Shown piece by piece: positions 17,438-25,292 of a stretch of 39,611 nucleotides of DNA (the first letter of the stretch is position 1; every line of letters starts with the position of its first letter). Source of the stretch: Singulisphaera sp. (GTDB lineage Bacteria > Planctomycetota > Planctomycetia > Isosphaerales > Isosphaeraceae). The translations under genes were made by a program, and so were the position numbers. The notes beneath the pieces are model-generated. The model was not told the origin of the DNA. It ran no database searches and saw only the letters and a program-made list of their open reading frames with translations. Location: positions 1 to 39,611 of the forward strand of contig DAIDJG010000056.1 in assembly GCA_027451445.1 (NCBI GenBank), written 5' to 3'.

Positions 17438-17767
17438 ATGGGACATCTCCGCACGTTCTATCGCGGCTTCTGCCGCTGGTTCGGCCCGGTCGCGGGCGCG
17501 ATCAAGGGCGAAGTCAGCAAAGAGGAGCGGAAGCGCGTCCTCGCCAAGGCCGCGATCACGTACGGCACGACGTGGGCCGGTTTGAAACGAGCCATGCACG
17601 ATGCCGACGTGGTCGCGGAGTTCTTCCTGCCTTTGGCCACGGCGGCGGTCGTCGCCTGGCTCGAGACGGTCAGCCGGAAAGAGCAAGGGGAAGAGAAAAC
17701 ATGTCCCGACACGCCACCAACGGCGGAGCCCTCCTCGCCGTCTTCGCCGGCCTCGCCGAATGGTTGA
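17438..17767 (+). CDS. Small hypothetical protein of the lysis cassette
   Basis: 109 residues starting MGHLRTFYRGFCRWFGPVAG. The N-terminal 40 are basic and aromatic, the middle has a hydrophobic helix (VVAEFFLPLATAAVVAWLE, about 58-76), and the C-terminus is a disordered Pro/Ser/Thr tail. The last 67 bases overlap the start of the next gene in another frame, so the tail may exist only because of the overlap. Function unknown; possibly a membrane-associated lysis accessory. Confidence 0.5.
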   Translation: MGHLRTFYRGFCRWFGPVAGAIKGEVSKEERKRVLAKAAITYGTTWAGLKRAMHDADVVAEFFLPLATAAVVAWLETVSRKEQGEEKTCPDTPPTAEPSSPSSPASPNG

Positions 17768-17931
17768 GCCGGCACGGACTGAGCGACGTCACCGTCATCT
17801 GCGCCGTGATCGGCGCGGCCTGCGCACTCGCCGGACTGGCGGTCAATACCTGGACGCGGCTCCCCGAGATGCACAGAACCTGGGGTTGGCTCCGGGGAAA
17901 ACCCGTCCAGCCTATCGAACACGAAGACTGA
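17701..17931 (+). CDS. Probable holin with two membrane helices
   Basis: 76 residues, start ATG at 17701 inside the previous gene, with AAGGGGAAGAG before it. Two hydrophobic segments, GALLAVFAGLAEWL (9-22) and VTVICAVIGAACALAGLAVN (30-49), are followed by a charged tail with WTRLPEMHRTW. The size, two-helix layout and AGLAVNTW end of helix 2 resemble class II holins of tailed phages. It is the last gene before the large terminase. The holin call rests on topology and context. Confidence 0.55.
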   Translation: MSRHATNGGALLAVFAGLAEWLSRHGLSDVTVICAVIGAACALAGLAVNTWTRLPEMHRTWGWLRGKPVQPIEHED

Positions 17932-17950
17932 AAAGGCGATTGATCCGTCG

Positions 17951-19657
17951 ATGGCACAGAAGAGTGCAGGAAACAAGCGGGGCGTCTCTCGGACGAAGGC
18001 CAGGCCCCAACCCCAGCAGGACGCACTGGAGCACGATGACCGGCAGGACGCCGGCACAACCAAGCCGCAATCGTTCCGAGAATTCGTCGATCGGGTCGAC
18101 TCACGTTATCGGTGGTACCGGCACTGTGAAGTCCTCGCGTCCGTCTTGCAACGCGTGGCTGACGGGCACTTGAAACGGCTCATGGTTTTCGAGCCCCCGC
18201 GACATGGCAAGAGCCAGGCGGTGAGCCGGCTCTTCTCAGCGTACTATCTCAGCCGCTTCCCGCAGCGCTGGGTCGGTCTCACCTCCTACGGTGCTGACCT
18301 CGCGTATACGCTGAGCCGCTCCGCTCGCGACCATTACCAGAACAGCGGCGGATCTCTTCGCGAAGGCGCAGGCTCGGTCAAGCACTGGGAGACCGGCGCA
18401 GGAGGCGGCATGTGGGCCTGCGGCGTCGGTGGGCCGATTACCGGTAAGGGCTGGCACCTTGGCATCATCGACGACCCGATCAAGAACGCGGCCGAGGCCG
18501 CCAGCGAGACGATCCGGGCGAAGCATAAAGATTGGTATGAATCCACATTCTACACCCGCGAAGAGCCGACCGCCGAAGGCGACCCGGATGGGGCCGTCAT
18601 CGTCATCCAAACGCGCTGGCATGAGGATGACCTCGCCGGCTGGCTCCTCGCCCAGGAAGACGGCGACGACGAGCCCGAACGCTGGCACATCGTCTGCTTT
18701 GAGGCCATCAAGGACGAGGCACCACAACAATTCCCGAACTCGTGTACCGTCGAGCCCGATTGGCGTGCCTCCGGTGAGGCCCTTTGCCCCGAACGCAGGC
18801 CCAGGGAAAAGCTCGAGCGGATCGCGCGCCGTATCGGTTCCTACTTCTGGGCCGCCCTGTTTCAGCAGCAGCCCCAGCCGGCAGCCGGAAACAAGTTCAA
18901 ACGCGAGTGGTTCCGCCGCTGGCGGTCCGAAACGGTGCTCTGTCCGCGTTGTCAGGGGCAAGGGATGTCCGGTCGGCAGCCTTGCTCTCACTGCATCGCT
19001 TCCGGGCGGGTCATCCGCTATCACCTGGAGCGTAAGGATGCTCCTCCCAAGCTTGTGAACGCCGCGGAGTGCCGGCGTTTCGGCACGGTCGACCTGGCTG
19101 TCTCGTTGCGAACGTCGGCCGACTACACCGTGCTCGCCGCCTGGGCGGTGACTCTCGAATCCGAGCTCATCCTGCTCGACCTCGTACGTGACCGTTTTGA
19201 AGAACCGGACATCCTCAAAGAAGCGCGTGCATTCTCCACAAGGCACGGCCTGGGCTACCTCACTGTCGAATCGAATGGAATGCAGCTCGGCATCGTGCAG
19301 AGCTTGCGCCGGGGTTCGAAGGACGACCAGGGCCGCGCTCGGGGTGATGCCCTGGCTGTGCGCGGGTTGTCGAGCAGCACCGACAAGATCTCGCGTGCTT
19401 CGACTGCCATCGTCGCGTGTGAAGCGGGCCAGCTTTACCTTCCCCAAGCGGCGCCGTGGGTCGGCGAGTACGAAAAGGAGCTCCTCGCCTTCCCGAACGC
19501 GTCGCACGACGACCAGGTCGACGTGACCAGCCTGGCTGCAAACGACGTGTTCAAACGCGGCGGTTCTGGCGGGGAAACCGACGCGTTCGACGACGACTAC
19601 GAGCGCGAGATCGAGGCCGAACACCGGCGTGCGGACAATCCGCTGTGGTGGAGTTAG
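17951..19657 (+). CDS. terL: Phage terminase large subunit with DnaJ-type zinc-finger insertion
   Basis: 568 residues. The packaging ATPase has Walker A PPRHGKSQ (82-89) and Walker B GIIDDP (171-176), followed by TRWHEDDLAGWLL. The C-terminal nuclease has a metal Asp in FGTVDLAVS (Asp381) and HDDQVD (520-524), as in Terminase_6-type proteins. It cuts concatemeric DNA and pumps it through the portal. Between the two domains, CPRCQGQG...CSHC (Cys331, 334, 345, 348) followed by SGRV is a DnaJ-style zinc module not usual in this family. It begins about 20 bases after the holin candidate, and the next structural genes follow directly. Confidence 0.93.
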   Translation: MAQKSAGNKRGVSRTKARPQPQQDALEHDDRQDAGTTKPQSFREFVDRVDSRYRWYRHCEVLASVLQRVADGHLKRLMVFEPPRHGKSQAVSRLFSAYYLSRFPQRWVGLTSYGADLAYTLSRSARDHYQNSGGSLREGAGSVKHWETGAGGGMWACGVGGPITGKGWHLGIIDDPIKNAAEAASETIRAKHKDWYESTFYTREEPTAEGDPDGAVIVIQTRWHEDDLAGWLLAQEDGDDEPERWHIVCFEAIKDEAPQQFPNSCTVEPDWRASGEALCPERRPREKLERIARRIGSYFWAALFQQQPQPAAGNKFKREWFRRWRSETVLCPRCQGQGMSGRQPCSHCIASGRVIRYHLERKDAPPKLVNAAECRRFGTVDLAVSLRTSADYTVLAAWAVTLESELILLDLVRDRFEEPDILKEARAFSTRHGLGYLTVESNGMQLGIVQSLRRGSKDDQGRARGDALAVRGLSSSTDKISRASTAIVACEAGQLYLPQAAPWVGEYEKELLAFPNASHDDQVDVTSLAANDVFKRGGSGGETDAFDDDYEREIEAEHRRADNPLWWS

Positions 19658-19670
19658 AAGTACGTTTCAC

Positions 19671-20012
19671 ATGCTAGAGCCACATATGAGGCAATATTCG
19701 GAATCGGTCGACCTGCATTCCATTTCTCTTCCCCTGGAGCCGCTGGGCGACTACGTCGTGTTGAAACGACTGGAAGCGGCAGCAACGGGGATCGTCGTTC
19801 CCGAGGGGGCACGCCAGATCTCGAACCGTGCGGTCGTGCTCGCGGTCGGACCTGGGGTCATCGACCCAGCCGGCACTCGCACCCCGGTCTCTCTCGAGGC
19901 CGGTGATGAGGTGCTGGTGTCCCCTCGGGTGGGAACGGACGTGCGGATTGGGAGCGTCGTCGTCACGCTCGTTCGGGCCGACGACATTTTTGGACGCTGG
20001 GATGCATCGTGA
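19671..20012 (+). CDS. GroES/Cpn10-like co-chaperonin in phage head module
   Basis: 113 residues. From residue 22, LEPLGDYVVLKRLE, GIVVPEGARQ, AVVLAVGPGVID, LEAGDEVLVSP and VRADDIFGRW follow the order of the GroES fold: strand DRVIVKR, mobile loop, GEVLAVG, VGDxVLF, and the final DILAI-type strand. The mobile loop is shorter than in E. coli GroES but keeps a Gly-Ile-Val-Val core, which could bind GroEL. A phage GroES-like protein such as T4 gp31 helps the host chaperonin fold capsid protein. That role here is inference. It lies between terminase and gp10-like genes; two nearby starts (19671 or 19686) are possible. Confidence 0.75.
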   Translation: MLEPHMRQYSESVDLHSISLPLEPLGDYVVLKRLEAAATGIVVPEGARQISNRAVVLAVGPGVIDPAGTRTPVSLEAGDEVLVSPRVGTDVRIGSVVVTLVRADDIFGRWDAS

Positions 20013-20039
20013 GTCGTTTCCAGAAGGGCAAACACCGCC

Positions 20040-20345
20040 ATGTCTTCGCAACTGCAGTGGCACGGTGACGCCGTGCTTGCCGCCATTCGGGCGCAACTCG
20101 ACGCTCGGATGGAACGCGCCGGGGCCGCCGGAGTCCAGGCGGCGCAGGCGCTTGTGCCGGTCCGAACCGGGCAAACGAAGGCGAGCATCGGCTTCACCTA
20201 TGACCGTTCCCAGGGTCTCTTGCAGCTCCACGCTGGGACTCCCTGGGCCGTTGACGTCGAGCTTGGCACTCGGTGCACCCCTGCGCGACCCTTCCTCCGC
20301 CCAGCCCTGGATGCGGCGGCGAAAGCGTTGGGCAACTCTTCATAG
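20040..20345 (+). CDS. HK97 gp10-like head-tail/tail-completion protein
   Basis: 101 residues. A helical N-terminus (HGDAVLAAIRAQLDARMERAG) is followed by LVPVRTGQTKASIG, GTPWAVDVELGT, ARPFLRPALDAA. The pattern 'VRTGxLxxS ... YAxxxExGT ... PxPFLxPA' is diagnostic of the HK97 gp10/minor tail-completion family at the head-tail joint. Normally this gene lies after the connectors. Here it sits between the GroES-like gene and the portal, far ahead of the connectors at 27348 and 28341. Confidence 0.78.
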   Translation: MSSQLQWHGDAVLAAIRAQLDARMERAGAAGVQAAQALVPVRTGQTKASIGFTYDRSQGLLQLHAGTPWAVDVELGTRCTPARPFLRPALDAAAKALGNSS

Positions 20346-20390
20346 AGCGATCATCCGGCTGAGAAATAACTTCGACTCTTCTCCTTCCTC

Positions 20391-20414
20391 GGCGCACCTG
20401 GCGTCCTGGCGGTT
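20391..20414. repeat. Half copy of the AACCGCCA-type repeat
   Basis: GGCGCACCTGGCGTCCTGGC, followed by GGTT, matches the right arm of the repeat at 2742-2843 and lies 63 bases before the portal start. No clear left arm is visible in the 131-bp gap 20346-20476. It could be a decayed repeat or a short regulatory site. Confidence 0.35.
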
Positions 20415-20476
20415 CGTTCCTCTTCGACGATCTCCTCTCCGCCTTTCGCGGTGACTTCCTCCATCTCTCGAGCATC

Positions 20477-22798
20477 ATGACTTATCGCTACGAGGCCTAC
20501 CTCGACGAGGGCGCTGCGCGCTGGATTCGGGCCGCCCAGGCGGGCGAGTTCGTCGAAAAGCGCGTGCAAGGCGGTCCCCCCAGCTACTCGACGGGCGGCT
20601 GGAACAGCGGTCCAGCCTTCACCGACTGGAACCGGACCCGACGCGCTCCCACGCCCTTTGACCTCGTCGAGGCCTGGCGACAGCTCACGTTCGGCTGCTC
20701 GGTGCTCAACGCCAATGCGGTCAGCCGGCAGCCGCTACGTCTCTTTGTCTCGACGTCGCTCGGTCAGCACCGTCCCAAGAGCTATTTGCGAGGCCGGCCC
20801 CTCACTCGCGCGGCCTCCGGCTACCTGCGGTCTCAACCCGAGTACGGCCAGTACGTCAAGTCCGCCGAGGAGATCGACGAGGTCACCGAGCATCCTCTGC
20901 TGACGCTGCTCGGCGAGGTGAATCCCGACTGGGACCACATCCGCCTGATCCGTTACACGTCGATCTGTCTCGACATCATCGGCCGCGCCCACTGGCTCCC
21001 CGGCGACGAGCGGGGCCAACCCACGCGCGGCCGGCTCGTCCCGCCGTTCCTCTGGCCGCTGTTGGCTCAGTATGTCCTCCCGTACCGCGACTCCGAGGGG
21101 TCGCTCGTTTCGCACTACAACTACTTCTCGAACGAGTACGACCCGACCGAGCTCATCAACTTCCGCGGCGACTCCTTGCGCGATCCCTATGCGCTGGGGC
21201 AATCGCCGACGCAGGCGGCCTTCGCGTTCGTGGGCCTGAGCGACAGTTATACGCAGTTGATGGAAAACATGATGACGCAGAGCATTCGCCCGAGCGTCAT
21301 CGTGACAAACAAGAATGCGAACGAGCCTTTCGGCGACGCCGAGCGCCGGCGGCTCCAGCGCGAGATCAACTACCAGTTGAGCGCGGGGGGTGCGGGGAAG
21401 GCATGGGTCGTCGACGGTTCGGTCGACATCAAGACGCTCACGTTCCCGCCGACGTCGCTGGCCGAGAACGAGATCAGCGAGACGGCGGTCAAATACGTCT
21501 CGTTCATCTTCGGCGTACCGCTCAGCTTTCTGCGCAATGAAGACTCGAACCGCGCCGTGGCCGAGGCGGGCCACTACCAGCACGCGAAGCTCGGCGTTGA
21601 GCCGCGTTGCGTGAACATCGCGTCGACCTTGACGAAATGGACCCATGCCGAAGGCCGCCGCCGAGGTCAGGACTGGTCGCGGCTGCTCTGGGCCTTTGAC
21701 AACCCCGTGAAGGAGGACGAACAGCGCGAAACGACGATCTTCGACATGCGGCTCAAGAACGGTTCGACGACCGTGAACGAGTACCGCATGCACCTCGGCT
21801 ACAATCGCGTGCCTTGGGGCGATGAGCCGTGGCTGCCGAGCTCGCTCGTGCAGCCGAGCGCGGCGAAGGAACAGAGTCAGACCAGTCGCCGTCCAGAGAT
21901 AGGTAGTCCAGACGATTCGTTAGACGATCAGGAGAAACAGTACAGGCGCAAGTCAGAATCCCTCGTCGCTCGTGTTGACGATCGAGGTGCGATTGTCCCA
22001 GATGCGGTCGGCAATACGCTTGAACATGCTCCTGACTCGGTGTATTCCGCTTTCGAGGGTCCAGGATCCGCCGATGCGGCGATTTCAAGGGCATTCAAAT
22101 CTGATCGCGGTAGGGGCCGCCAGCGGTATCGGTTTCGCGGGGTCAGAGTCGGCGCGAACCAACCGAGGTTGCGTTCCGCAAGCGGCCGTCCCAGAGCAAA
22201 CGGCGGCCGAAAAGGCAATCCCTATCATGACGAGCGAGGCCGCTTTGCAAGCGGCCCGCACAGCGGTCGACAGGCGAGGGCTCGCCGGCGAAGACGAACT
22301 CGCACGCAGGCATTCCGACCCCTTGCCAAACCGGCTCTCCAGAGTGTACATTACGACACATCGCTCATTCCGGGACCGAATCCCAACAAGTTGAGACAAA
22401 GAGTCGTCACCACTCCCACGTCGGGACAAGGAGGTGTTTACCTCAAACCACAAAACGGCAAGTTGAAGATCGGTTCCACAAAAGACTTCAAGGGACGGTA
22501 CGGGAAGAAGGAACCCGAGCCGATTCAAATCGAGATTCTCCAAACCCGCGACCGAAAACCACGGGGAGTGAACGACCAAGAGTATCCGTGGACCCCTCGA
22601 AAACAACGGCGTTTTGATGAGGAGTATGTCGACCGGACGATTCACCCAGATGCACGGTATCGAGCGGCTGACGAGAAAGGACCGGTCCGAGCGGAGAAAT
22701 GGAAGAAATACCGCCATATTTTCGGGTATGGCAATGTTCCGGAAGACTTTAATCACAAGGGACTTCGCCGATGGACGAGCTTCTTCGACAGTTACTGA
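20477..22798 (+). CDS. Phage portal protein with C-terminal GIY-YIG/URI toxin-like domain
   Basis: 773 residues, far longer than the usual 400-500 of HK97-type portals. Residues about 1-470 are portal: blocks such as SIRPSVIVTN, VKYVSFIFGVPLSFL and STTVNEYRMHLGY fit the family, which forms the dodecameric DNA channel. About 470-580 is linker; 580-593 is GNPYHDERGRFASG, the short motif common where phage structural proteins join extra domains. Then comes a basic stretch ARARRRRRTR. The last 120 residues hold GGVYLKP (Gly653-Val-Tyr655), KIGSTKDFKGRY (664-675, with Arg674) and Glu715/716, the GIY-YIG nuclease order. Codons in this tail are less GC-rich than in the portal part. The likely immunity gene overlaps the end. 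The toxin role is inference. Confidence 0.82.
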   Translation: MTYRYEAYLDEGAARWIRAAQAGEFVEKRVQGGPPSYSTGGWNSGPAFTDWNRTRRAPTPFDLVEAWRQLTFGCSVLNANAVSRQPLRLFVSTSLGQHRPKSYLRGRPLTRAASGYLRSQPEYGQYVKSAEEIDEVTEHPLLTLLGEVNPDWDHIRLIRYTSICLDIIGRAHWLPGDERGQPTRGRLVPPFLWPLLAQYVLPYRDSEGSLVSHYNYFSNEYDPTELINFRGDSLRDPYALGQSPTQAAFAFVGLSDSYTQLMENMMTQSIRPSVIVTNKNANEPFGDAERRRLQREINYQLSAGGAGKAWVVDGSVDIKTLTFPPTSLAENEISETAVKYVSFIFGVPLSFLRNEDSNRAVAEAGHYQHAKLGVEPRCVNIASTLTKWTHAEGRRRGQDWSRLLWAFDNPVKEDEQRETTIFDMRLKNGSTTVNEYRMHLGYNRVPWGDEPWLPSSLVQPSAAKEQSQTSRRPEIGSPDDSLDDQEKQYRRKSESLVARVDDRGAIVPDAVGNTLEHAPDSVYSAFEGPGSADAAISRAFKSDRGRGRQRYRFRGVRVGANQPRLRSASGRPRANGGRKGNPYHDERGRFASGPHSGRQARARRRRRTRTQAFRPLAKPALQSVHYDTSLIPGPNPNKLRQRVVTTPTSGQGGVYLKPQNGKLKIGSTKDFKGRYGKKEPEPIQIEILQTRDRKPRGVNDQEYPWTPRKQRRFDEEYVDRTIHPDARYRAADEKGPVRAEKWKKYRHIFGYGNVPEDFNHKGLRRWTSFFDSY

Positions 22799-23187
22799 AT
22801 CGGCTCGATGCAGTCCAGGAAACGAATGAAGAACTGTCCGATTCAGAATGCCGGGACCAGATGAGCAGAGCCATCCATCATGCGTTTCTGGTTCCGGACC
22901 CGAATTACGTCTTGCCCGACGAATTCGGCCTGTACACCGACGAAGGGAACCGGGCCGTCAAGGCCGCGCTCGCGGCATACATCCGAGAGGCGAATGCAAA
23001 GTGCGCCGAGCTGGGAATCCACAAGTTCCACGACCGTCTCGCCGCCTTTCAGGCCGAAGACGTGGTATCCGATCATCCGGACGAACCCACCTATAATGAC
23101 GATTACTTTGGCTGGGCGAATCCCCAGGATTTCGACGAGTCGGGGAAGTTTACCGGTGGCTCGGGACGTTGGGGGAAGGTCGAATAA
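22771..23187 (+). CDS. Candidate immunity protein for the portal-fused toxin domain
   Basis: 138 residues, acidic, with no signal or membrane segment, starting inside the last 28 bases of the portal-toxin gene, with AAGGGA before the ATG. It opens MDELLRQLLNRLDAVQETNE and includes HAFLVPDPNYVLPDEFGLYT and a Gly/Trp-rich end (FTGGSGRWGKVE). A single small acidic gene overlapping the end of a toxin domain is the classic arrangement of an immunity gene that shields the producer. No known immunity family was recognised, so this call rests on position, size and charge. It could instead be a scaffold or regulatory protein. Confidence 0.6.
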   Translation: MDELLRQLLNRLDAVQETNEELSDSECRDQMSRAIHHAFLVPDPNYVLPDEFGLYTDEGNRAVKAALAAYIREANAKCAELGIHKFHDRLAAFQAEDVVSDHPDEPTYNDDYFGWANPQDFDESGKFTGGSGRWGKVE

Positions 23188-23394
23188 CCCCCGAGAACGC
23201 CAACGCGGCGTCCCGTCACTGTGTTGTGTGCCAATCGCTCGCTCCGTGGTATGGACCTGGCTCAATTCTCAGAACCCGGCAGACCAGAACCGAGTCTGCC
23301 GGGAATTGAAGATACGCATGAACACCTAAATGATATAATATTTAAAATGTTGTTTATTTCGCATTTTTCATTGTAAACCTTCCATTTCCATCTT

Positions 23395-23413
23395 CCCGTC
23401 CTCGCGGTTAATC
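23395..23413. repeat. Half copy of the AACCGCCA-type repeat
   Basis: CCCGTCCTCGCGGTTAATC (23395-23413) matches the right arm at 2825-2845 with changes and lies 47 bases ahead of the protease start. The 272-bp gap 23188-23459 also contains an AT-rich patch (about 23320-23370, including ATATAATATT) that could hold a promoter, but no well-spaced -35 was found. Confidence 0.35.
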
Positions 23414-23459
23414 CCACTTTCTCTCTGCTCTCCTGCACCTCGCGCGGAGTTTTCATCCG

Positions 23460-24938
23460 ATGTCCACTTGCGGGTCTCACGACCTGGTAGCCCCGGTGCG
23501 CCCTGCCCCGATCAACAAGCAGTTCACGCCCGCGGAGATCAACTTCACCCCCGGCGAGCGTTCCTTCGTCGCCTGGATCAGCATGGACGTGGTCGACATC
23601 GAGGGGGACGTCGTCGTGCCCTCGGGCGTCGATTATGAGTCAGTGTTCATGGGCGTTCAGGGCGATCCCTCGCATCCCGGGAACCCCGTCGTCATGGCGG
23701 TCCACGATTATCAGCGCTGGCCGATCGGGACCTGCGAGTGGATCAAGGTCGCGCGGCCGTCGAGGCGGTTGCAGTTCAGCGGCCTCTATTCGAAGACACT
23801 GATCGACGAAGACCCAGATGCCCTCAAGGTCTTCGGCATGATCCAGCGCAGGGTGGTGCGGGGAATCTCGATCGGCTTCCGTCCTCCCGAGGATTTCCGC
23901 CCCGGCGAGTGGGGTCCGCCGACGCAGGCGGAGCTCGCCGCGAGGCCCGACTGGGCGACCGCCCGGCGCGTGATCCGCCGGTGCGTGCTCCTGGAATACA
24001 GCGTCGTCCCGATCCCCATGAACCAGAGCTCCTTGATCGTCGCCGTGTCGAAGGGTCTCGAACTCCCCTCGTTTCTTCAGGACAAGGTTTCCGTCATGAC
24101 CTCCACGCGATCGCGCATCTTCGGCAAGGCCGAAGCCGACCCCGACGCCTCGAACTCCCCCCAGGCCGGCGACCATGTACGGATCCACGCCCAGGCGGGA
24201 GGCGGCTGCGGGGTGGTCCGTTCGCTTCATAAGTCCGGCCCCGTGCCGGGTGTTCACGAAGAGGCGGACGGTTGCGACGATGGACCGGCCGCCAAGGTCG
24301 AGCTCCACGATGCCCAGTGCCGCGCGACCGGGGTCCTCAAGGCTGTCCGTTGCTGCCACCTGACCCCGCTTGACCCTGGCGACCCAGATGACGCGGAGGG
24401 TGTCACATCCCAGGACAAGGCGCTCGCCGAATCGAGCGGCACATCCGGCGGATACGTCGTTCCGCCAGAACACGGCCACGAAGACAAGGAGGCGGCTGAA
24501 GACCAATCCGAGCCCGCATCCACACCCGCACCGATCCGCAAAGGCGACTATGTGAAATGGGAACGGCACCGCGATGTCCCCGCCGGCTGCGGCCGGGTCG
24601 CATCGATCCATAAAGCGGGCGTGGTCCCTGGGGTGGCCAACACGATCGAAGCGTCGGAAGACACGCCGGCCGCCCGCGTCAAACTGTACAAGTCGATGGA
24701 CGACCCGCACCACTTCCATGAGTCGGACCACCACGTTGGCGTGTTCGTCCACAAGTGCGCACGAATGGACTCCATGCGGTTCACCACGGGCGCGAAACAC
24801 GCTCGTGCGATCCCGCCGTTCCGCACCCAGGCCCAGTGGCTCGCGAGCGTGGAACGGCTCACACGCGAACGGCTCGCGCTCGAACCCGAAGACGACCTGG
24901 TCGGTGAAACACTCGACCGTATCCACGGCACCATCTAG
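23460..24938 (+). CDS. HK97-type prohead protease with two C-terminal SH3/Tudor-like repeats
   Basis: 492 residues. The protease part (about 30-195) has MDVVDIEGDVVVPSG, AVHDYQRWPIG (catalytic His82) and RGISIGF (Ser137), then LEYSVVPIPMN, as in peptidase S78 prohead proteases that cleave capsid delta domains. Most members are about 200 residues. The extra 300 hold two related modules, about 236-305 and 360-437, each with GD-V-I/W...GCG-V-S-HK-G-VPGV...PAA-V-L, resembling the SH3/Tudor-like domain found in other phage proteins. Between them, residues 320-337 copy a segment of the capsid protein. This domain layout is unusual; interest is discussed separately. Confidence 0.85.
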   Translation: MSTCGSHDLVAPVRPAPINKQFTPAEINFTPGERSFVAWISMDVVDIEGDVVVPSGVDYESVFMGVQGDPSHPGNPVVMAVHDYQRWPIGTCEWIKVARPSRRLQFSGLYSKTLIDEDPDALKVFGMIQRRVVRGISIGFRPPEDFRPGEWGPPTQAELAARPDWATARRVIRRCVLLEYSVVPIPMNQSSLIVAVSKGLELPSFLQDKVSVMTSTRSRIFGKAEADPDASNSPQAGDHVRIHAQAGGGCGVVRSLHKSGPVPGVHEEADGCDDGPAAKVELHDAQCRATGVLKAVRCCHLTPLDPGDPDDAEGVTSQDKALAESSGTSGGYVVPPEHGHEDKEAAEDQSEPASTPAPIRKGDYVKWERHRDVPAGCGRVASIHKAGVVPGVANTIEASEDTPAARVKLYKSMDDPHHFHESDHHVGVFVHKCARMDSMRFTTGAKHARAIPPFRTQAQWLASVERLTRERLALEPEDDLVGETLDRIHGTI

Positions 24939-24970
24939 CAATCTCTCCGCCGAGTGAGAATGAAGAGGCT

Positions 24971-25056
24971 ATCCGCAGATGTCGCAGATGGACGCAGATT
25001 AGTTAATAATATTTTTATAATAATTCAATCTGCGTCCATCTGCGACATCTGCGGAT
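24971..25056. repeat. GCAGAT palindrome, copy 2
   Basis: Arms 24971-25000 and 25027-25056 are perfect 30-base complements (ATCCGCAGATGTCGCAGATG at the outer end) around a 26-base AT-rich loop. It lies in the 354-bp gap between protease and capsid, and could act as a transcription terminator or processing hairpin. The rest of the gap, 25057-25292, holds no recognised gene. Confidence 0.85.
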
Positions 25057-25292
25057 CGATTCCCCGTCCCTGACAGAACCCGACCCCGAGAGATCAGGGC
25101 CAGAGCTTGGTCGATCGTCCGTCCGGAACGACACCGCGAGCACGTTTTCGCGGATGTCGCAGGATGCCGGCGATGGCCGCTTGCGCCCCAAGGTCCCCGT
25201 TGCGGTGCTGCTGAACACGGGCCGGCTGTCCCACCGGAGCGGTCACTCCGGTCCACGATAGTTTCCTTATCTTGCAACAGGAACCCTGCGCC

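Noticed and set aside
23307-23338. Promoter TTGAAG...TATAAT before the protease gene
   Set aside because: The hexamers are about 22 bases apart, too far for a normal sigma70 site; noted only as an AT-rich patch.
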